Positions 1-10,799 of a stretch of DNA of 64,000 nucleotides are shown here, one piece after another (positions within the stretch are counted from its first letter, which is position 1; each line of letters starts with the position of its first letter). The notes below the pieces were generated by a model, which made no database searches, was not told where the DNA came from, and was given only the letters and a program-made list of their open reading frames with translations. This DNA is from Siphonodentalium dalli (Eukaryota; Mollusca; Scaphopoda; Gadilida; Siphonodentaliidae): NCBI GenBank assembly GCA_032622095.1, contig CP136064.1, forward strand, positions 215,588,205 to 215,652,204, in the 5' to 3' direction. The position numbers and the translations under genes are program-made.

Positions 1-336
1 ATCCAGACCATAAAACAATCCACTTTATGAACACCACCAAAAAAAAGAAATTCTGAAGGTCATCCATCGTGATAAATATTGTTACATATTGGCCAATTAC
101 ATATGCAAAAGATGATTTCCTTGAGAACAATCTCCAAAACCCCAAAACCTTAAAAGTGTACCACCACAGTTGTCTTGTTTTTCTTTTAGTAGAGGCCCCT
201 AATATTTCTCAAGGCTCCCTGAATATCGAGTACTGAGAGACCAGCAGATCCCTAAAACTGGATCCAGCCCTCCTGGCCCATATACTGTTGCAACCATAAT
301 ATTTTATCAGGGTTAACTCGATTTAGAATCCTGGCC
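1..336. other. No recognisable feature
   Basis: Non-repetitive within the window; short frames only. Confidence 0.5.
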
Positions 337-822
337 CCCACCAGCAGTCTGAGACATCTATGCCCATTTCTTTTGGAGACATTTGCAGAATGAGGTCCCA
401 GAGGGTGAATTTAGTGACACTACCCTGCATAGCGGGCTAGCATCACTAAATTCAGCCTCTGGGGACCTCATTCTGCTTAAGCCTCATTTTCTCTGAAAAG
501 TATTTTTATTATCAAATTAACAATTGTTTTAGTTTCTATGGAAACATCTTCACAAAGATCCCTTTTTTTTAGTTTCGTTTCTCTATAAATATCCCCAGAT
601 TGGCAGACAACACATCGCATAATCGAGGTTGCCAATGGGTGTACATCACAATATTCACCTTCGAAGAACTTCAGTCTGAGTCTATGTCTCCCATAGCAGA
701 TGAGGCCATGCAGAATGAGGTCCCCAGAGGGTGAATTTAGTGATGCTAGCCCACACTGCGTCACTAAACTCACCCTATGGGGACCTCATTCTGCAAATGT
801 CAGGCACCTTATTCTCAGGCCT
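337..822. mobile_element. hAT-like two-hairpin MITE, copy A (left end degraded)
   Basis: The left hairpin (389-477) and right hairpin (710-797) each consist of inverted cagaatgaggtccccagag...ctctggggacctcattctg arms, separated by a unique middle with an aagcctcat / gatgaggcc step at its edges. The right terminus ...tcaggcctga is visible; the left terminus is eroded, so no target duplication can be read. Confidence 0.75.
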
Positions 823-1404
823 GACTGGCATGAGAAACAGCAGCAGACATTTTTTTTTGCATTTCCTTCACATGTGTGGCCTATCCAGATTTTAAATGGT
901 TGCAGCCACAGCCAAGAATATTTCTTGCTTAGGTATTGTTATGATAGGGTCCGCAGTATAAACATATGCTCAGCCAATTGTTTTCTCAGAAGGCATCTTA
1001 ATTAATAGAGTCTTTATTGTTTGGGTATCAGGTGCCAAGCTTTGAAGAGATTTCCAAAGGGTATGGAAGAAAGCCATGCTTACCTCAGGGGTGCTATTTG
1101 GCCAATGATGAATGAATGACTGGCAGCCAATTAAATTTCTGTCACCATAATATGTTAACACTTGAATAACTAGACAGGTAGTTACATGGTTCCTATTCAT
1201 TCATTTGTAGGGATGTTCAGTTTTCCAAACGATATGGAAGAATGGAAGAAAGCCTTGCTTTATCCATATATGGCAAGAAACGTGGCCAACAGAAAATAGA
1301 TCGGAATTTTTGTCCCAGTGATAAGTCTTGGGACAAGCCGAGACAGAACAAAATAAAGTATATAATCTGTCTCGCACCTGTCCCAGTAGAATCAGTTTGG
1401 TCCC
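823..1404. other. No recognisable gene
   Basis: AT-rich; a ggaagaaagcc(a/t)tgctt motif occurs twice (1067, 1251), hinting at an old duplication. Confidence 0.5.
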
Positions 1405-1582
1405 TCTACATGTGTGTGTTGAACTTATTATATAAAAATTTCCCTCCAATAATAGGACTCCTTCTGTATTTGTATTATCAGTTATCTGCTTATTGTTCCT
1501 GATATCCCTCCCGATGAATAGTTGACCATTCTGATGAATACTTTTAAAACTGAGTGGGAGAATCAATTTAGTAAATAAAGGG
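1405..1582. mobile_element. Partial copy of the second CCCTTT TTAA family
   Basis: It shares ttgaacttattatat, aatttccctccaataatagg and gagtgggagaatcaattt with the 31.2-kb element and ends aaataaaggg + TTAA (1583-1586). The left end is not seen. Confidence 0.65.
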
Positions 1583-1800
1583 TTAATACCTGGATTCTCA
1601 TCAACAGGTAGCTACATGATTCCTATTAATTTGCAGGGATAGGCCTCAGGGCATTTGTTGAGCCTATTATCTGACATTTGTACAAATGAATGAATGAGAC
1701 TTTAAGAAGTGCTTCTCTGTCTGCAGTCTGTCTAACATGAAAGGCATAATTAATTTTCAACCTAATTTGATTATGAGTTATAAGTGTATGACAAAAATAT

Positions 1801-1916
1801 GAAATTAACAGGTTCAAATTGAGCTTTTAAGTACAAAAAATATGAAATTAGCAGGTTCAAATTGAGCTTTTAAGTATATGATAACAATATGAAATTTAAC
1901 AGGTTCAAATTGAGGA
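1801..1916 (+). repeat. Three short direct repeats
   Basis: The segment gaaattaacaggttcaaatt + gagcttttaag occurs at 1801, 1844 and 1891 with spacings of 43 and 47 bp. Confidence 0.7.
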
Positions 1917-2540
1917 TTTAGATTATTATTTTGTGTCTGACCGACAAAGGGAAAATAGAAAATTAGTGAGTTTTTTAGTCACATAATTGAAAGGAAAGTG
2001 AGACAATTAGAAAAAACATTGGCATTGTTTCATCCTAAAACTCTAGAAAAGTCATGGTGACTATTGCTCAAATGAATACTTTGTCTAATATGAGCTGAAG
2101 TGAGTGTAACTTAAAAACTTCCAAGATATTGCAGCATGAAGTGTTGAGTATTTTTTTTATTAATGAGAACCAAACCAAACCTAACTGCATGATTCTTTTA
2201 GTTTACAAGTATAAAGAATCCGCTAACAGCTAATTTCTGCTCAAATACTCAAATTGAGCTTATTTGATGATATGAAAAGATAGATTAATGAGACTTCAAA
2301 GAATTAATACTGTCTGACAGAAGGAAATCCAAAGGCAAAGTGCATAGCAAGGTTCAAGAACTTCATAGACTCACTAGAGAGCCATCATTAAAAGGGGTAT
2401 TAAAGATGCATCAACGGTTCCAGTCTGACATCTTTGAAACCTGTTGATCCTTGGATTTCACCCTTTCTTTACTAAATTGACAATTAGTTCCTCAAGGAAA
2501 TGCTCAGGTACATGTAATAAGTAAAAAAAAAATGGCCGTT
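1917..2540. other. No recognisable feature
   Basis: AT-rich sequence with many stops in all frames. Confidence 0.5.
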
Positions 2541-2725
2541 CATTGAACTTATTATCTGAACATTTCCCACCAATGAATAGGAATATTTCTGCATAATTAT
2601 CTGTATTATCTGCCGTCTGCTTATATTTACTGAACATCCCTCCAGATGGATATCAGACCATTCCAATGTATACTTTTTATAACTGATAGGGGGAATCCAA
2701 TTTGTAAAGAAATGATTAAATTCTA
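2541..2725. mobile_element. Partial copy of the second CCCTTT TTAA family
   Basis: It shares attgaacttattatctgaac, atttcccaccaatgaatagg and the gaacatccctccagatgg block. Both termini are missing. Confidence 0.6.
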
Positions 2726-2754
2726 GTATGTATGTATAAACAAATAATATTGTA

Positions 2755-2897
2755 CGAACAAACAAGAAAACCCAAATTTCAAAGTCAAAAAGGTCCCATA
2801 ACTCTGGTAATGATGGACAAACGGAACACAAAATCAAAAGAGACTTGTGTTTTATGGTTGTAAATCTCCATACCAATATCATTCCATTCAGTCAACA
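2755..2897. repeat. 'gggccataactct' repeat unit fragment
   Basis: It contains aaacccaaatttcaaagtca and aaaggtcccataactctgg. It lies directly against the AGGCCCA MITE at 2902, which inserted next to or into it. Confidence 0.55.
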
Positions 2898-2901
2898 TTA
2901 A

Positions 2902-3584
2902 AGGCCCACTTAATTTTTGAATGACCAGATTACATTATACACAACATATCCCATATTATATACCATTTGGAAGAGGAACCAAAAATATATATATTCCAAC
3001 AGAATACGGAACAGCTGTGGCCTTGGAGTGTCCACCAAGTGATAGAGATTCTCAGATTCATTCCAAGACTTCCCCCCCCCTTGTCAACCCAGAATGCATC
3101 AGAATTCAAACTAAGAGATAGAGTTATTCCCCTTCCATTGAGAATAATAGACTTTATAGTACAGTCTGGATCAAAATGAATCACATAACAGACCTCAGTA
3201 ACTCAACAAAAACAATATGTTCCCAGTTTATTCGACCGGATCAGTTGATAATACAATGTTTTGGAGCTTCCTCTTCCAAATGGTATATAATATGGAATAT
3301 ATTGTATATAATGTGATCTGGTGGTTCATGGTATATAATATGGAATATGTTGTATATAATGTGATCTGGTGGTTCATGGTATATAATATGGAATATGTTG
3401 TATATAATGTGATCTGGTGGTTCATGGTATATAATATGGAATATGTTGTATATAATGTGATCTGGTGGTTCATGGTATATAATATGGAATATGTTGTATA
3501 TAATGTGATCTGGTGGTTCATGGTATATAATATGGAATATGTTGTATATAATGTGATCTGGTGGTTCGAAAATTAAATGGGCCT
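2902..3584. mobile_element. Kolobok-like TTAA MITE (AGGCCCA family) carrying a 48-bp minisatellite
   Basis: TTAA lies at 2898-2901 and 3585-3588. The termini are AGGCCCACTTAATTTTTGAA and the complement ttcgaaaattaaATGGGCCT. The ends are mutually inverted and the middle is unique. An expanded array near the right end explains its extra length. Confidence 0.83.
3280..3567 (+). repeat. 48-bp minisatellite, six near-identical units
   Basis: The unit begins atggtatataatatgg and ends gtgatctggtggttc. Unit 1 differs slightly (tatattgt for tatgttgt); units 2-6 look identical. Because 48 is divisible by three, both strands stay open and give repetitive apparent peptides; these are not genes. The 36.8-kb and 50.6-kb copies have a single unit. 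Confidence 0.92.
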
Positions 3585-3591
3585 TTAACTT

Positions 3592-3800
3592 AAGTTTTCA
3601 TCTGGAAACCAAGAAAACCCAAATTTCAAAGTAATAAAAGTAAAAGTCCGTGACTCTTGTGAAAATGAGTGGCCGGAACCAAATTTCATTCCATTTAGTT
3701 CAGTAGAACTAAAGTTATAATTCAGAAACAAAATCTGAAGGGACGGACAGAACAAAAACATAATACGTCCCATCTTTTAAAATGTGCATATAAAAAGGGC
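3592..3800. repeat. 'gggccataactct' repeat unit fragment
   Basis: It contains tcatctggaaaccaagaaaa, actaaagttataattcagaa and gggacggacagaac. A closely similar tail (aacataatatgtcccat) occurs at 27050-27130, also beside an AGGCCCA MITE. Confidence 0.55.
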
Positions 3801-4207
3801 ACCCAGAAAAAAACAGCTTGCTGCATGAAGAATTTTCGACTGAGCCACATGGGGCCTCCATATTTTCGGGAGAGACATGATACTTCTCCAGAGGCCCAAC
3901 TGACACTTCTCACACATCTGAAGTCAAGGAGAATGCTACAAGTGGATGGCAGTAAAAATAGTCAGATTCAGCCAGTTACACGTATAGCCAGCCACACATA
4001 CGTGTAACTTGTAAAGTGTATTGCTATGCAAATGCAAATGGCAGGAACAGACACATGAATTAACAGTGCCAAACCTACACGTTTATAGATATCTGCCAAC
4101 ATCTAGTGACAAGCAGCCACAATGCAACTACGGATACATTTAATTGCTTAAACAAAAAAATATTATTTTCAGTCAGGCATATCTCATTCTTGTGCCATAT
4201 GCACAGC
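3801..4207. other. Unique spacer with a small hairpin
   Basis: Exact 11-bp arms agttacacgta / tacgtgtaact at 3972-4009; otherwise nothing. It forms the left flank of the long-TIR transposon. Confidence 0.5.
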
Positions 4208-4210
4208 ACC

Positions 4211-4714
4211 TAGTCGGTCTCAGAGCTGGTCCCCAAAGGGAAATTGTGTTCACTTTATGTTTGAGGTCTAGGCTAGAGTACTTTTCGATGAGGAATCTCA
4301 TGGTGCCGACCGATTTTTGAAAAAAAGGGCCCAAGTTTAGTTTTTAGGGGCCTGAACCCCAATTATGGTGTTTTGACCTAGATGGGTTAATTGGGGCAAT
4401 TAAATGCCAATTATTTATCAAATTTAAAGGTGTTATTATTCCAGTGGGCATTTTGAACCTTTTTTTTGTCCTGGGATGGGGTTTTGTTTCATTTAGGGTT
4501 TCCTTGAATCCCAAAATAGGGGTGACCATTACGATTTACACAATTTTGGCCATCTTCAAATGTATTTGCCTACTGATGTGTATTCTGTTTTTTAACTTGA
4601 TATTTTTTTTCATTCAGAGGCATATGGTGTCTGAAATCATTTTTGAAATGGTTACTGGTCAAATAAGGACTTAGGGTATCGGGCGGGCGGAGCTTAAAAA
4701 TAGACATTTATTGG
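4211..4714 (+). repeat. Left terminal inverted repeat of the long-TIR transposon
   Basis: It matches the reverse complement of 7128-7633 almost throughout, with scattered substitutions and 1-4 base indels. It contains stretches such as gggttaattggggcaatt and the inner end cggagcttaaaaatag. An apparent 76-codon frame inside it (4444-4674) has a matching copy in the other arm and is a by-product of the repeat. Confidence 0.9.
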
Positions 4715-7127
4715 CAAAAAATCTATTATTTTATAACAAGTGTTTCTCATGGTTTTTTTTCAATCGTTTACATATTCTTGGAGAACCAAAACATGTGAAC
4801 AAAGATCTATTCAATATCATAAGTTGGATTGTAAATCCTGATGCTAAGCTAACAGACGATGGCCAAGCTCATGTTTCTGTTCGGAAAAGTGCAAAGATAA
4901 CACAGATCTGTCAGGATATCCATGCTTTGCTACCTGGTGCCCAACCTGGTCTGAATCAAGTTCTTCTATCACTAACTATGCACTCCAGGACAGGATCTAG
5001 TGATGTTTTCAATACTCTACATAATCTTGGCTATGGTATATCCTATACTGAAACAATTTTCATTGAAGACAAGTGGGCTGAGTGGAGTCGAAGTCAACAT
5101 TCATTGATACCTTCTAATATACATGGGCGCCTGAATACACACACGTTTGTGACAACATTGACTGGAAAAACCAGAACCAAAACTGCAAAGAAACACACAT
5201 GACTAACTCTATTCTAATACAACATAAGATGGGTAACTACTGTCACGATGAAACAAATGTCTCATTGGAACCTGATTATGATTTTGTAAGAGGTCTGCAT
5301 TGATCATTCAAGAGTACTGAATCTTCACTTCCAAGTTATGTGTCCACAAAAGCTTCACCCTTACCAATTGACAAGGCTGATGATGTCGATGATAAGGAGA
5401 TTAACAAATCGGATTTACAGAACTTAGCATGGGTTAAATGTCGGATGAAACAAGGTGAACAAGGTCAGTTAGTTCCAGAATGGAGTGCCTTCCAGCAGTT
5501 GACTACAGACAAGGAGCCTCCAGGTGTCAATGTTGGTTACCTGCCAGCAATTACATCACCTCTGACAGACATGAGAGTGATCCTAGCCATATTAAATAGA
5601 ACTATGTACTGTATGAAAGAACTACAGATCCCCTTCATATTCCTAGAAGCTGACCAAGCCATTTATCACAAGATACTAAAAGTCTTATTCAAATTCCAAG
5701 AGTCTGGGTCATCTAAATTTGATTGGATCATTGTTGATTCCATATTATTATGTGCATGATGAAAAGTATATATAGTCGGTTCAGAGGGTGCAGTATTGTT
5801 GAACTGTTATGTGAATCAGGTGTTGGACCAGAGTGATCGATTAAAGCCGGTTTGAATGGAGCATGCAACGTTAAACGTGGAATTCGATATTATAAGCTGC
5901 TTTTTTAAGCGTTTGTGCGAACAAAAGTTGCTTTCTGTGATGATTATTCAGCAAATAAGTCTTCAACCGAACCAGTTGGATGTGGTGGATCTGTGCTTGA
6001 GGAACTAATTCAGAGACAATCAGCAGACAATCTAAGTAAAGTTATCTCTGATCCTGATTTCAAATGGCCCCCAACACTTCCAGGTGATATGAATTTCTGG
6101 ATTGATTCTTTCATTGAAATGACATCACTTCTTATTAATACCATACACTTTCAGCATGTAGGTAACTGGGAAGGTTACTTAGAAACAATCAATCAATTCC
6201 TACCATGGTGCTTCGCTTTGAACAGACAAAATTATGCACGGAATCTCAGCTATTTCTATCTGGACATGAAGGATCTTCGAAATAGGGACTATACATTTAG
6301 ATATACGTGAAATAATTAACTGGCCAGTAACTAGCAAACCATGGGCCATATGTAAAAACACTGGCAGTAGTCGTCCGTCATCTAAATCTCTCTTCAGAAA
6401 TTATTTGCGAAATTTGCCTGAAAAGAAACCATCTACAAATGTACCAAAGGGAGTGGAGTGCAGCATTGTTGATGCCATGCCTGTTGTTAGAATTATTCCA
6501 ATATCTGAATTTGAGGCAGAAGTTGCCAACGCTCACAGATTGGAACGAATTCTTATCTGGTCAGAAAAATAATGTACTGACTGGGAAAAGTGGTATAAAA
6601 AAGGATATGTTTGTAAGTAAAGGGAATCTGACAGTGCTACTTCTTAAGTAATTCTTCTGAATCGAAGCCAGATATTATTCAGGATCTAAAATCTACACAC
6701 AGAGAAGCTGACCCTAGACTCGCCTTGCATGCTGTGTTTGCTTCTCAGAAACATGCAGCAGTTTGTGTGGTGTCTGATGATACTGATGTGTTTATTCTCT
6801 TATTACATATTGCCAGAAAATGTGACAGCCAGCTTTATTTCCGTCAAGGTACAGTAGCAACAAAGTGTGGTATAACGTTCCATGATGTTAAAAGTCTTGC
6901 AGACCATCTTGGGGAAGCTATTTGTGAAAACCTCCGAGCTTTCCATGTGGTTACCGGAAGCGATTACACCCAGCCCTTTTTTGGGAGATCAAAATCCACT
7001 GCGTTCAAAACAATCGTGAAAGATCCCAACATTATAAAACATTTGTCTAGTTTAGGAACATCAACCGTAAATCCAGATGAGGTAACAGACTTAATTCTAC
7101 ATATAGTGTTGAATTTTTTTATTTTTT
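4715..7127 (+). pseudogene. Degraded transposon gene of an uncharacterised metazoan family with a PIN/FEN-like C-terminal region
   Basis: Family-like sequence runs through the element but changes frame and meets stops. Frame 1 at about 4780-5147 holds the HSRTGSSDVFNTLHNLGYG region. Frame 3 at about 5148-5757 holds CDNIDWKNQ and ETHMTNSILIQ, with an in-frame TGA at 5301. Frame 2 at about 5733-6310 holds MCMMKSIYSRFRG and NRQNYARNLSYFYLDM, with two stops near 5835 and 5906. Frame 3 at about 6447-6570 holds ECSIVDAMPVVRIIPIS. Frame 2 at about 6690-7105 holds THREADPRLALHA, VVSDDTDVFILLLH and FHVVTGSDYTQPFFGRSK. The last block resembles the acidic EADTRL / DDTDV / TGCDTTSxFxGKGK signature of multi-copy genes in cnidarians, molluscs and fish, where it looks like a PIN-like nuclease fold. 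Function is unproven. This copy cannot make a full product. Confidence 0.8.
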
Positions 7128-7633
7128 CCCCCCAAAAAATGCCTATTTTTAAGCTCCGCCCACCCGATCCCTAAGACCCTATTTGACCAATAACCCTTTC
7201 AAAAATGATTTCAGACACCATATGCCTCTGAATGAACAAAAATATCAAGTTAAAAAACAGTATACACATCAGTATAGGCATACATTTGAAGATGGCCAAA
7301 ATTGTGTAAATCGTAATGGTCGCCCCTATTTTGGGGTTCAAGGAAACCCTAAATGAAACAAAACCCCATCCCAGGACAAAAAAATGTTCAAAATGCCCAC
7401 TGGAATAATAACACCTGTAAATTTGATAAATAATTGGCATTTAATTGCCCCAATTAACCCATCTAGGTCAAAACACCATAGTTGGGGTTCAGGCCCCTAA
7501 AAATTGAACTTGGGCCCTTTTTTTCAAAAATCGGTTGGCACCATGAGATTCCTCATCGAAAAGTACCCTAGACTAGACCTCAAACATAAAGTGAACACCA
7601 TTTCCCTTTGGGGACCAGCTCTGAGACCAACTA
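7128..7633 (-). repeat. Right terminal inverted repeat of the long-TIR transposon
   Basis: This is the inverted copy of the left arm. The inner end is ctatttttaagctccgccc and the outer end is ctctgagaccaacta. The arms are far better preserved than the gene they enclose. Confidence 0.9.
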
Positions 7634-7636
7634 ACC

Positions 7637-8349
7637 AGTCACTCATCAGAAGATTGGTTTATTCCTCTTAGCTACATGTTTTATATGCTTCACTTTGGAC
7701 ACAAAACTAACAATTCGGCTGTGTACTTGTGGGTGAAATGGTCACATGAGTCTGGTATCTTCCATTGGCAATTGCAAGGCATGTTAGAAGTCACATATTA
7801 GTTTGTGTTGCTGAATCAGGCTATTTACTGGATGTTCATGTGACCCCAACCTAAAACATTTTCCGATATAGTAATACCTGTTAGCTTATAAATAGTTTAT
7901 ACAGAGTAAAGATCACAAACTAAAATCTTAGTATGACTCTCAATTTTTTCACCTCATTAAGTTCAATTTACTTCACATGGATTAAATTTTTTTTTTAATC
8001 TCTTGGTATGGTGGAGCACTTAAGGTTGTGTTTATATTATGCATTTGATGAATAGGAAATCTTCCTAACATGATCTTTGTACCAGTAGCTTAGGGGTAGA
8101 GAAATCATAAACTGTTTAAATTAACTGGGTAAACATGGAGGGTATAGGGAAGCCAGTACTCTGGATGAGAAACAGCTGCAGCAATAAAGACTAAATAACT
8201 GTTAACTCTTCCTCCAGCCAGGTGCCTGTACTCAAGATAAGTCATATGCTAGCATGCTTAATTAGAGGAAGACCTACCTCAACTCAAGTGCATGTTCTAA
8301 CCTGCTTAATAACTGGGATGACTAAATAATTGTTATAGTCTGCACTTAT
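7637..8349. other. No recognisable feature
   Basis: Right flank of the long-TIR transposon; AT-rich, no frame of note. Confidence 0.5.
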
Positions 8350-8353
8350 TTAA

Positions 8354-8809
8354 AGATGCAAAATCCGAATTAACACTCCCAATTGACTATTTCTTTGATT
8401 TTTATGGGGGGGGGGGGGGGGGGGGTGAGTCGAGAAACACACCCATAAAAGCTCAGAGTGATCAGATATCAATTTTTGAAATTTGTTATTTCTCGTAATG
8501 TGTAATTATTTGTGGCCCAGAAAAGAGTCGTCAAACCGATGATCTCGGACGAAGATGGATAACTCTAAAATCAAGTGGTAATACGGCCAAATTTTGTGAT
8601 ACGAAATTGATAATACGGCCATATTTCGTTGAAAAATATGTTGATAAATAACACATTTTGGGAAATTTGATACCAATGTTGACAGCAGTTTATTAATAGC
8701 ATTATTTTGTTGTAATTAATTGACTCTGATAACACAAGCGTATTTAGAAGAAATGTTGTTGTTTTTGTAACTTGATGATATGGGGACCATCTGATCAGAG
8801 TGAGTACCT
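8354..8809. mobile_element. Kolobok-like TTAA MITE (AGGTACT family), diverged copy
   Basis: Target TTAA occurs at 8350-8353 and 8810-8813. The left end is AGATGCAAAATCCGA, the right end the complement of AGGTACTCACTCTGATCAG. The arm contains gatggataactctaaaatca as in the full copies, and an expanded poly-G at 8406-8425 replaces part of the arm. Confidence 0.75.
8406..8425 (+). repeat. Poly-G run
   Basis: An uninterrupted run of about 20 G inside a TTAA MITE arm, where other copies have ggttttgggggt. It is likely polymorphic and prone to sequencing error. Confidence 0.85.
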
Positions 8810-8957
8810 TTAAAAATAACTAATGTAGGAAGCCAGGGTGACAGAAACAAATAACAGCAGGGGCGGGTCGGGGAGTGGTGGATAGAGCAGCACTTTAAGA
8901 ACAAGTCAAGCTTTGTTGTCAGTGACAAAGCATAAAAGCTAAAAAATAAGATATTAA

Positions 8958-9410
8958 AGGTACTCAATCCGATCAGACGCTCCTAAATTACTATTTCTTT
9001 GGTTTTGGGGGTAAAAAATATTTGATTTGAGTCGAGGAACCTACCCATCAATGCTCCGAATGATCAGATATCGATTTTTGAAGTTTATTATTTCTATTGT
9101 TTGTGGCCCAATAACACGCCATCAAAAGGGTGGTCTCGGTCAAAACTGCCGATGAAGATGGATAACTCTAAAATCAAGTGGTTATTATTACCACTTGATT
9201 TTAGAGTTATCCATCTCCGCAATTTGTCCGTTTGACTTCGTGTTTCTGTGCCAATTATTAGTACACATCTCGAGAAATAACAGACTTCAAAAATCAATAT
9301 TTGATCACTCTGAGTTTTGATGGGTGGGTTCCTCGACTCGAATCAAATATTTTTTACCCCCGAAGCCAAAGAAATAGTAATTTAGGAGCGTTTGATCGGA
9401 TTGAGTACCT
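8958..9410. mobile_element. Kolobok-like TTAA MITE (AGGTACT family), complete palindrome
   Basis: TTAA flanks both ends (8954-8957, 9411-9414). The termini are AGGTACTCAATCCGATCA and its complement, and the arms stay complementary to the centre, where gagttatcc...ttattattacc...ggataactc forms an exact stem at 9158-9217. AG...CT ends at TTAA fit Kolobok-type elements better than piggyBac. Confidence 0.82.
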
Positions 9411-9530
9411 TTAAGATTGTGCCAAATGAATGTTTAAGGCATATGTAAGCTCACATTAATTAACCCTATATACTAATCTGATGCTAGTTATAAAAGTATA
9501 AATTGGAATGGTTTATTGTTCATTTGGATA

Positions 9531-9624
9531 TGAATGGCCACAAGCCATATTTATGACTAAATTCTGAAAAGTTACCCATAATTCTGCTGTGGTTAAGGAG
9601 TCGATTATTTAGAGCATTACTGTA
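9531..9624. mobile_element. Palindromic pogo/Tc1-like MITE, right half only
   Basis: It contains the right arm from aatggccacaagccatat to agagcattactgta. The left arm is missing, so this is a solo half of the palindrome family. Confidence 0.75.
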
Positions 9625-10279
9625 CCAGGGCAGAAGGAAATTACTATCTGAACATTTCCTAAGGGAATTACTCATCAATGAGTATTTAGTAGAGAAAAGG
9701 CTAAACTATCAGAATCAAAATAATATAACAATTCTGTTACTGGTTGTTTTTTAGAAATTTTTCAGCGGTAATATCAGAAATATAAATTTAGGACAGGAAA
9801 GCCTTGATAAAGATGACTGACTCCATCTTGGAAACCTGGATTCACTTTTTAAAATTTACAACTGAGCCCATGGCTCTGAATTTTGGTAAGGACGATCCTT
9901 TTGATTAAAGCTGGCTGGGTCTCGATTAATTCTGATGTCATGTTTCAGTGTTACATATATACCTTATTTCTGCAGAAGTACAGTCATTATTCCAAATGGT
10001 TAAGTATACATTAGCTCCTAATACATTTGAAGAGTTAATCTCTATTTTATTTGACATTCTAAGAAACTCACACTCATATTTGATGTTAGATGAATTAGGT
10101 CATATTAATAGCAATGACCTGATAGATTATGATTTACTGCACTATAATATTTGATGTTGAGAATTCATACAGAGATTTGACCATAGAAATCCTCTAACTT
10201 CCTGAGTTTTCTGGCAATCTCACAAGAGCCTCAGCAGCACTACATATATTAGCTCATGTGTTATATGAGTGTGAAGAGG
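9625..10279. other. No recognisable feature
   Basis: Contains an open stretch at 9948-10154 that I do not recognise and would not call. Confidence 0.5.
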
Positions 10280-10496
10280 TACAGTAATGCTCTAAGTAAT
10301 CGACTTCTTAACCAAAGCAGAATTATGGGTAACTTTTCAGGATTTAGTCGGATATATGACTTGTTGCCATTCATCGGAAAGCTCTCGGGGATAGCTTTCC
10401 GATGATTGGCAACAAGCCATATTTCCGACTAAATCCTGAAAAGTTACCCATAATTCTGCTGTGGTTAAGAAGTCGATTACTTAGAGCATTACTGTA
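10280..10496. mobile_element. Palindromic pogo/Tc1-like MITE, complete
   Basis: The ~217-bp sequence is an almost perfect palindrome. Its left arm runs TACAGTAATGCTCTAAGTAA...ggaaagctctc and the right arm is the complement. Arm ends CAGTAATGC flanked by TA fit TA-targeting pogo/Tc1-type elements. It has no coding capacity and should form a very stable hairpin. Confidence 0.85.
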
Positions 10497-10799
10497 CTCC
10501 ATGATGCAAATAGGATTTGAAGTGAATTCCAAGATCAGAACAGCAGCAAACAAATTCTTGGGGTGTACGAGGGTCATTATTATATTAACCCTGTTTAACT
10601 AGCCATCTGATTGATTGAACGCCACTATCAAATCACCATGAACCTCCATCAGACTTGGAAGCGGGGTTTAAGAGAACGTGGGGGGGGGTATATGAATGAC
10701 CCTTGAATTGGCAGTAGGTTCCACCAATCATGACGTTTGAGTTTGACGTCACCCAATGCCAGATCCACAGGTTGGCTAGTGAATTATTCCTCTTGGTGT

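Larger units (their letters stand above)
4211..7633 (+). mobile_element. DNA transposon with ~505-bp terminal inverted repeats and a broken PIN-like-domain gene
   Basis: The two ends are long, highly similar inverted repeats starting TAGTCGGTCTCAGAG on the left and the complement of TAGTTGGTCTCAGAG on the right. They enclose about 2.4 kb with one degraded plus-strand gene. The bases ACC lie directly outside both ends (4208-4210 and 7634-7636), a possible 3-bp target duplication; this is weak because 3 bp can match by chance. I cannot place the element in a named superfamily. Confidence 0.85.

Noticed and set aside
3280-3567. CRISPR-like regular array
   Set aside because: Units are contiguous with no spacers, and the genome is eukaryotic.
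3217-3576. 119-codon plus-strand frame with six 16-residue repeats, and a 97-codon frame opposite
   Set aside because: Both are products of a 48-bp minisatellite inside a MITE; period divisible by three and both strands open.
4027-4040. Overlapping ATGCAAAT octamers as a POU-factor site
   Set aside because: Short AT-rich motif with no promoter or gene beside it; expected by chance.
4444-4674. 76-codon frame, with an 89-codon partner at 7171-7440 on the other strand
   Set aside because: They are the same stretch in the two terminal inverted repeats; not an independent gene.
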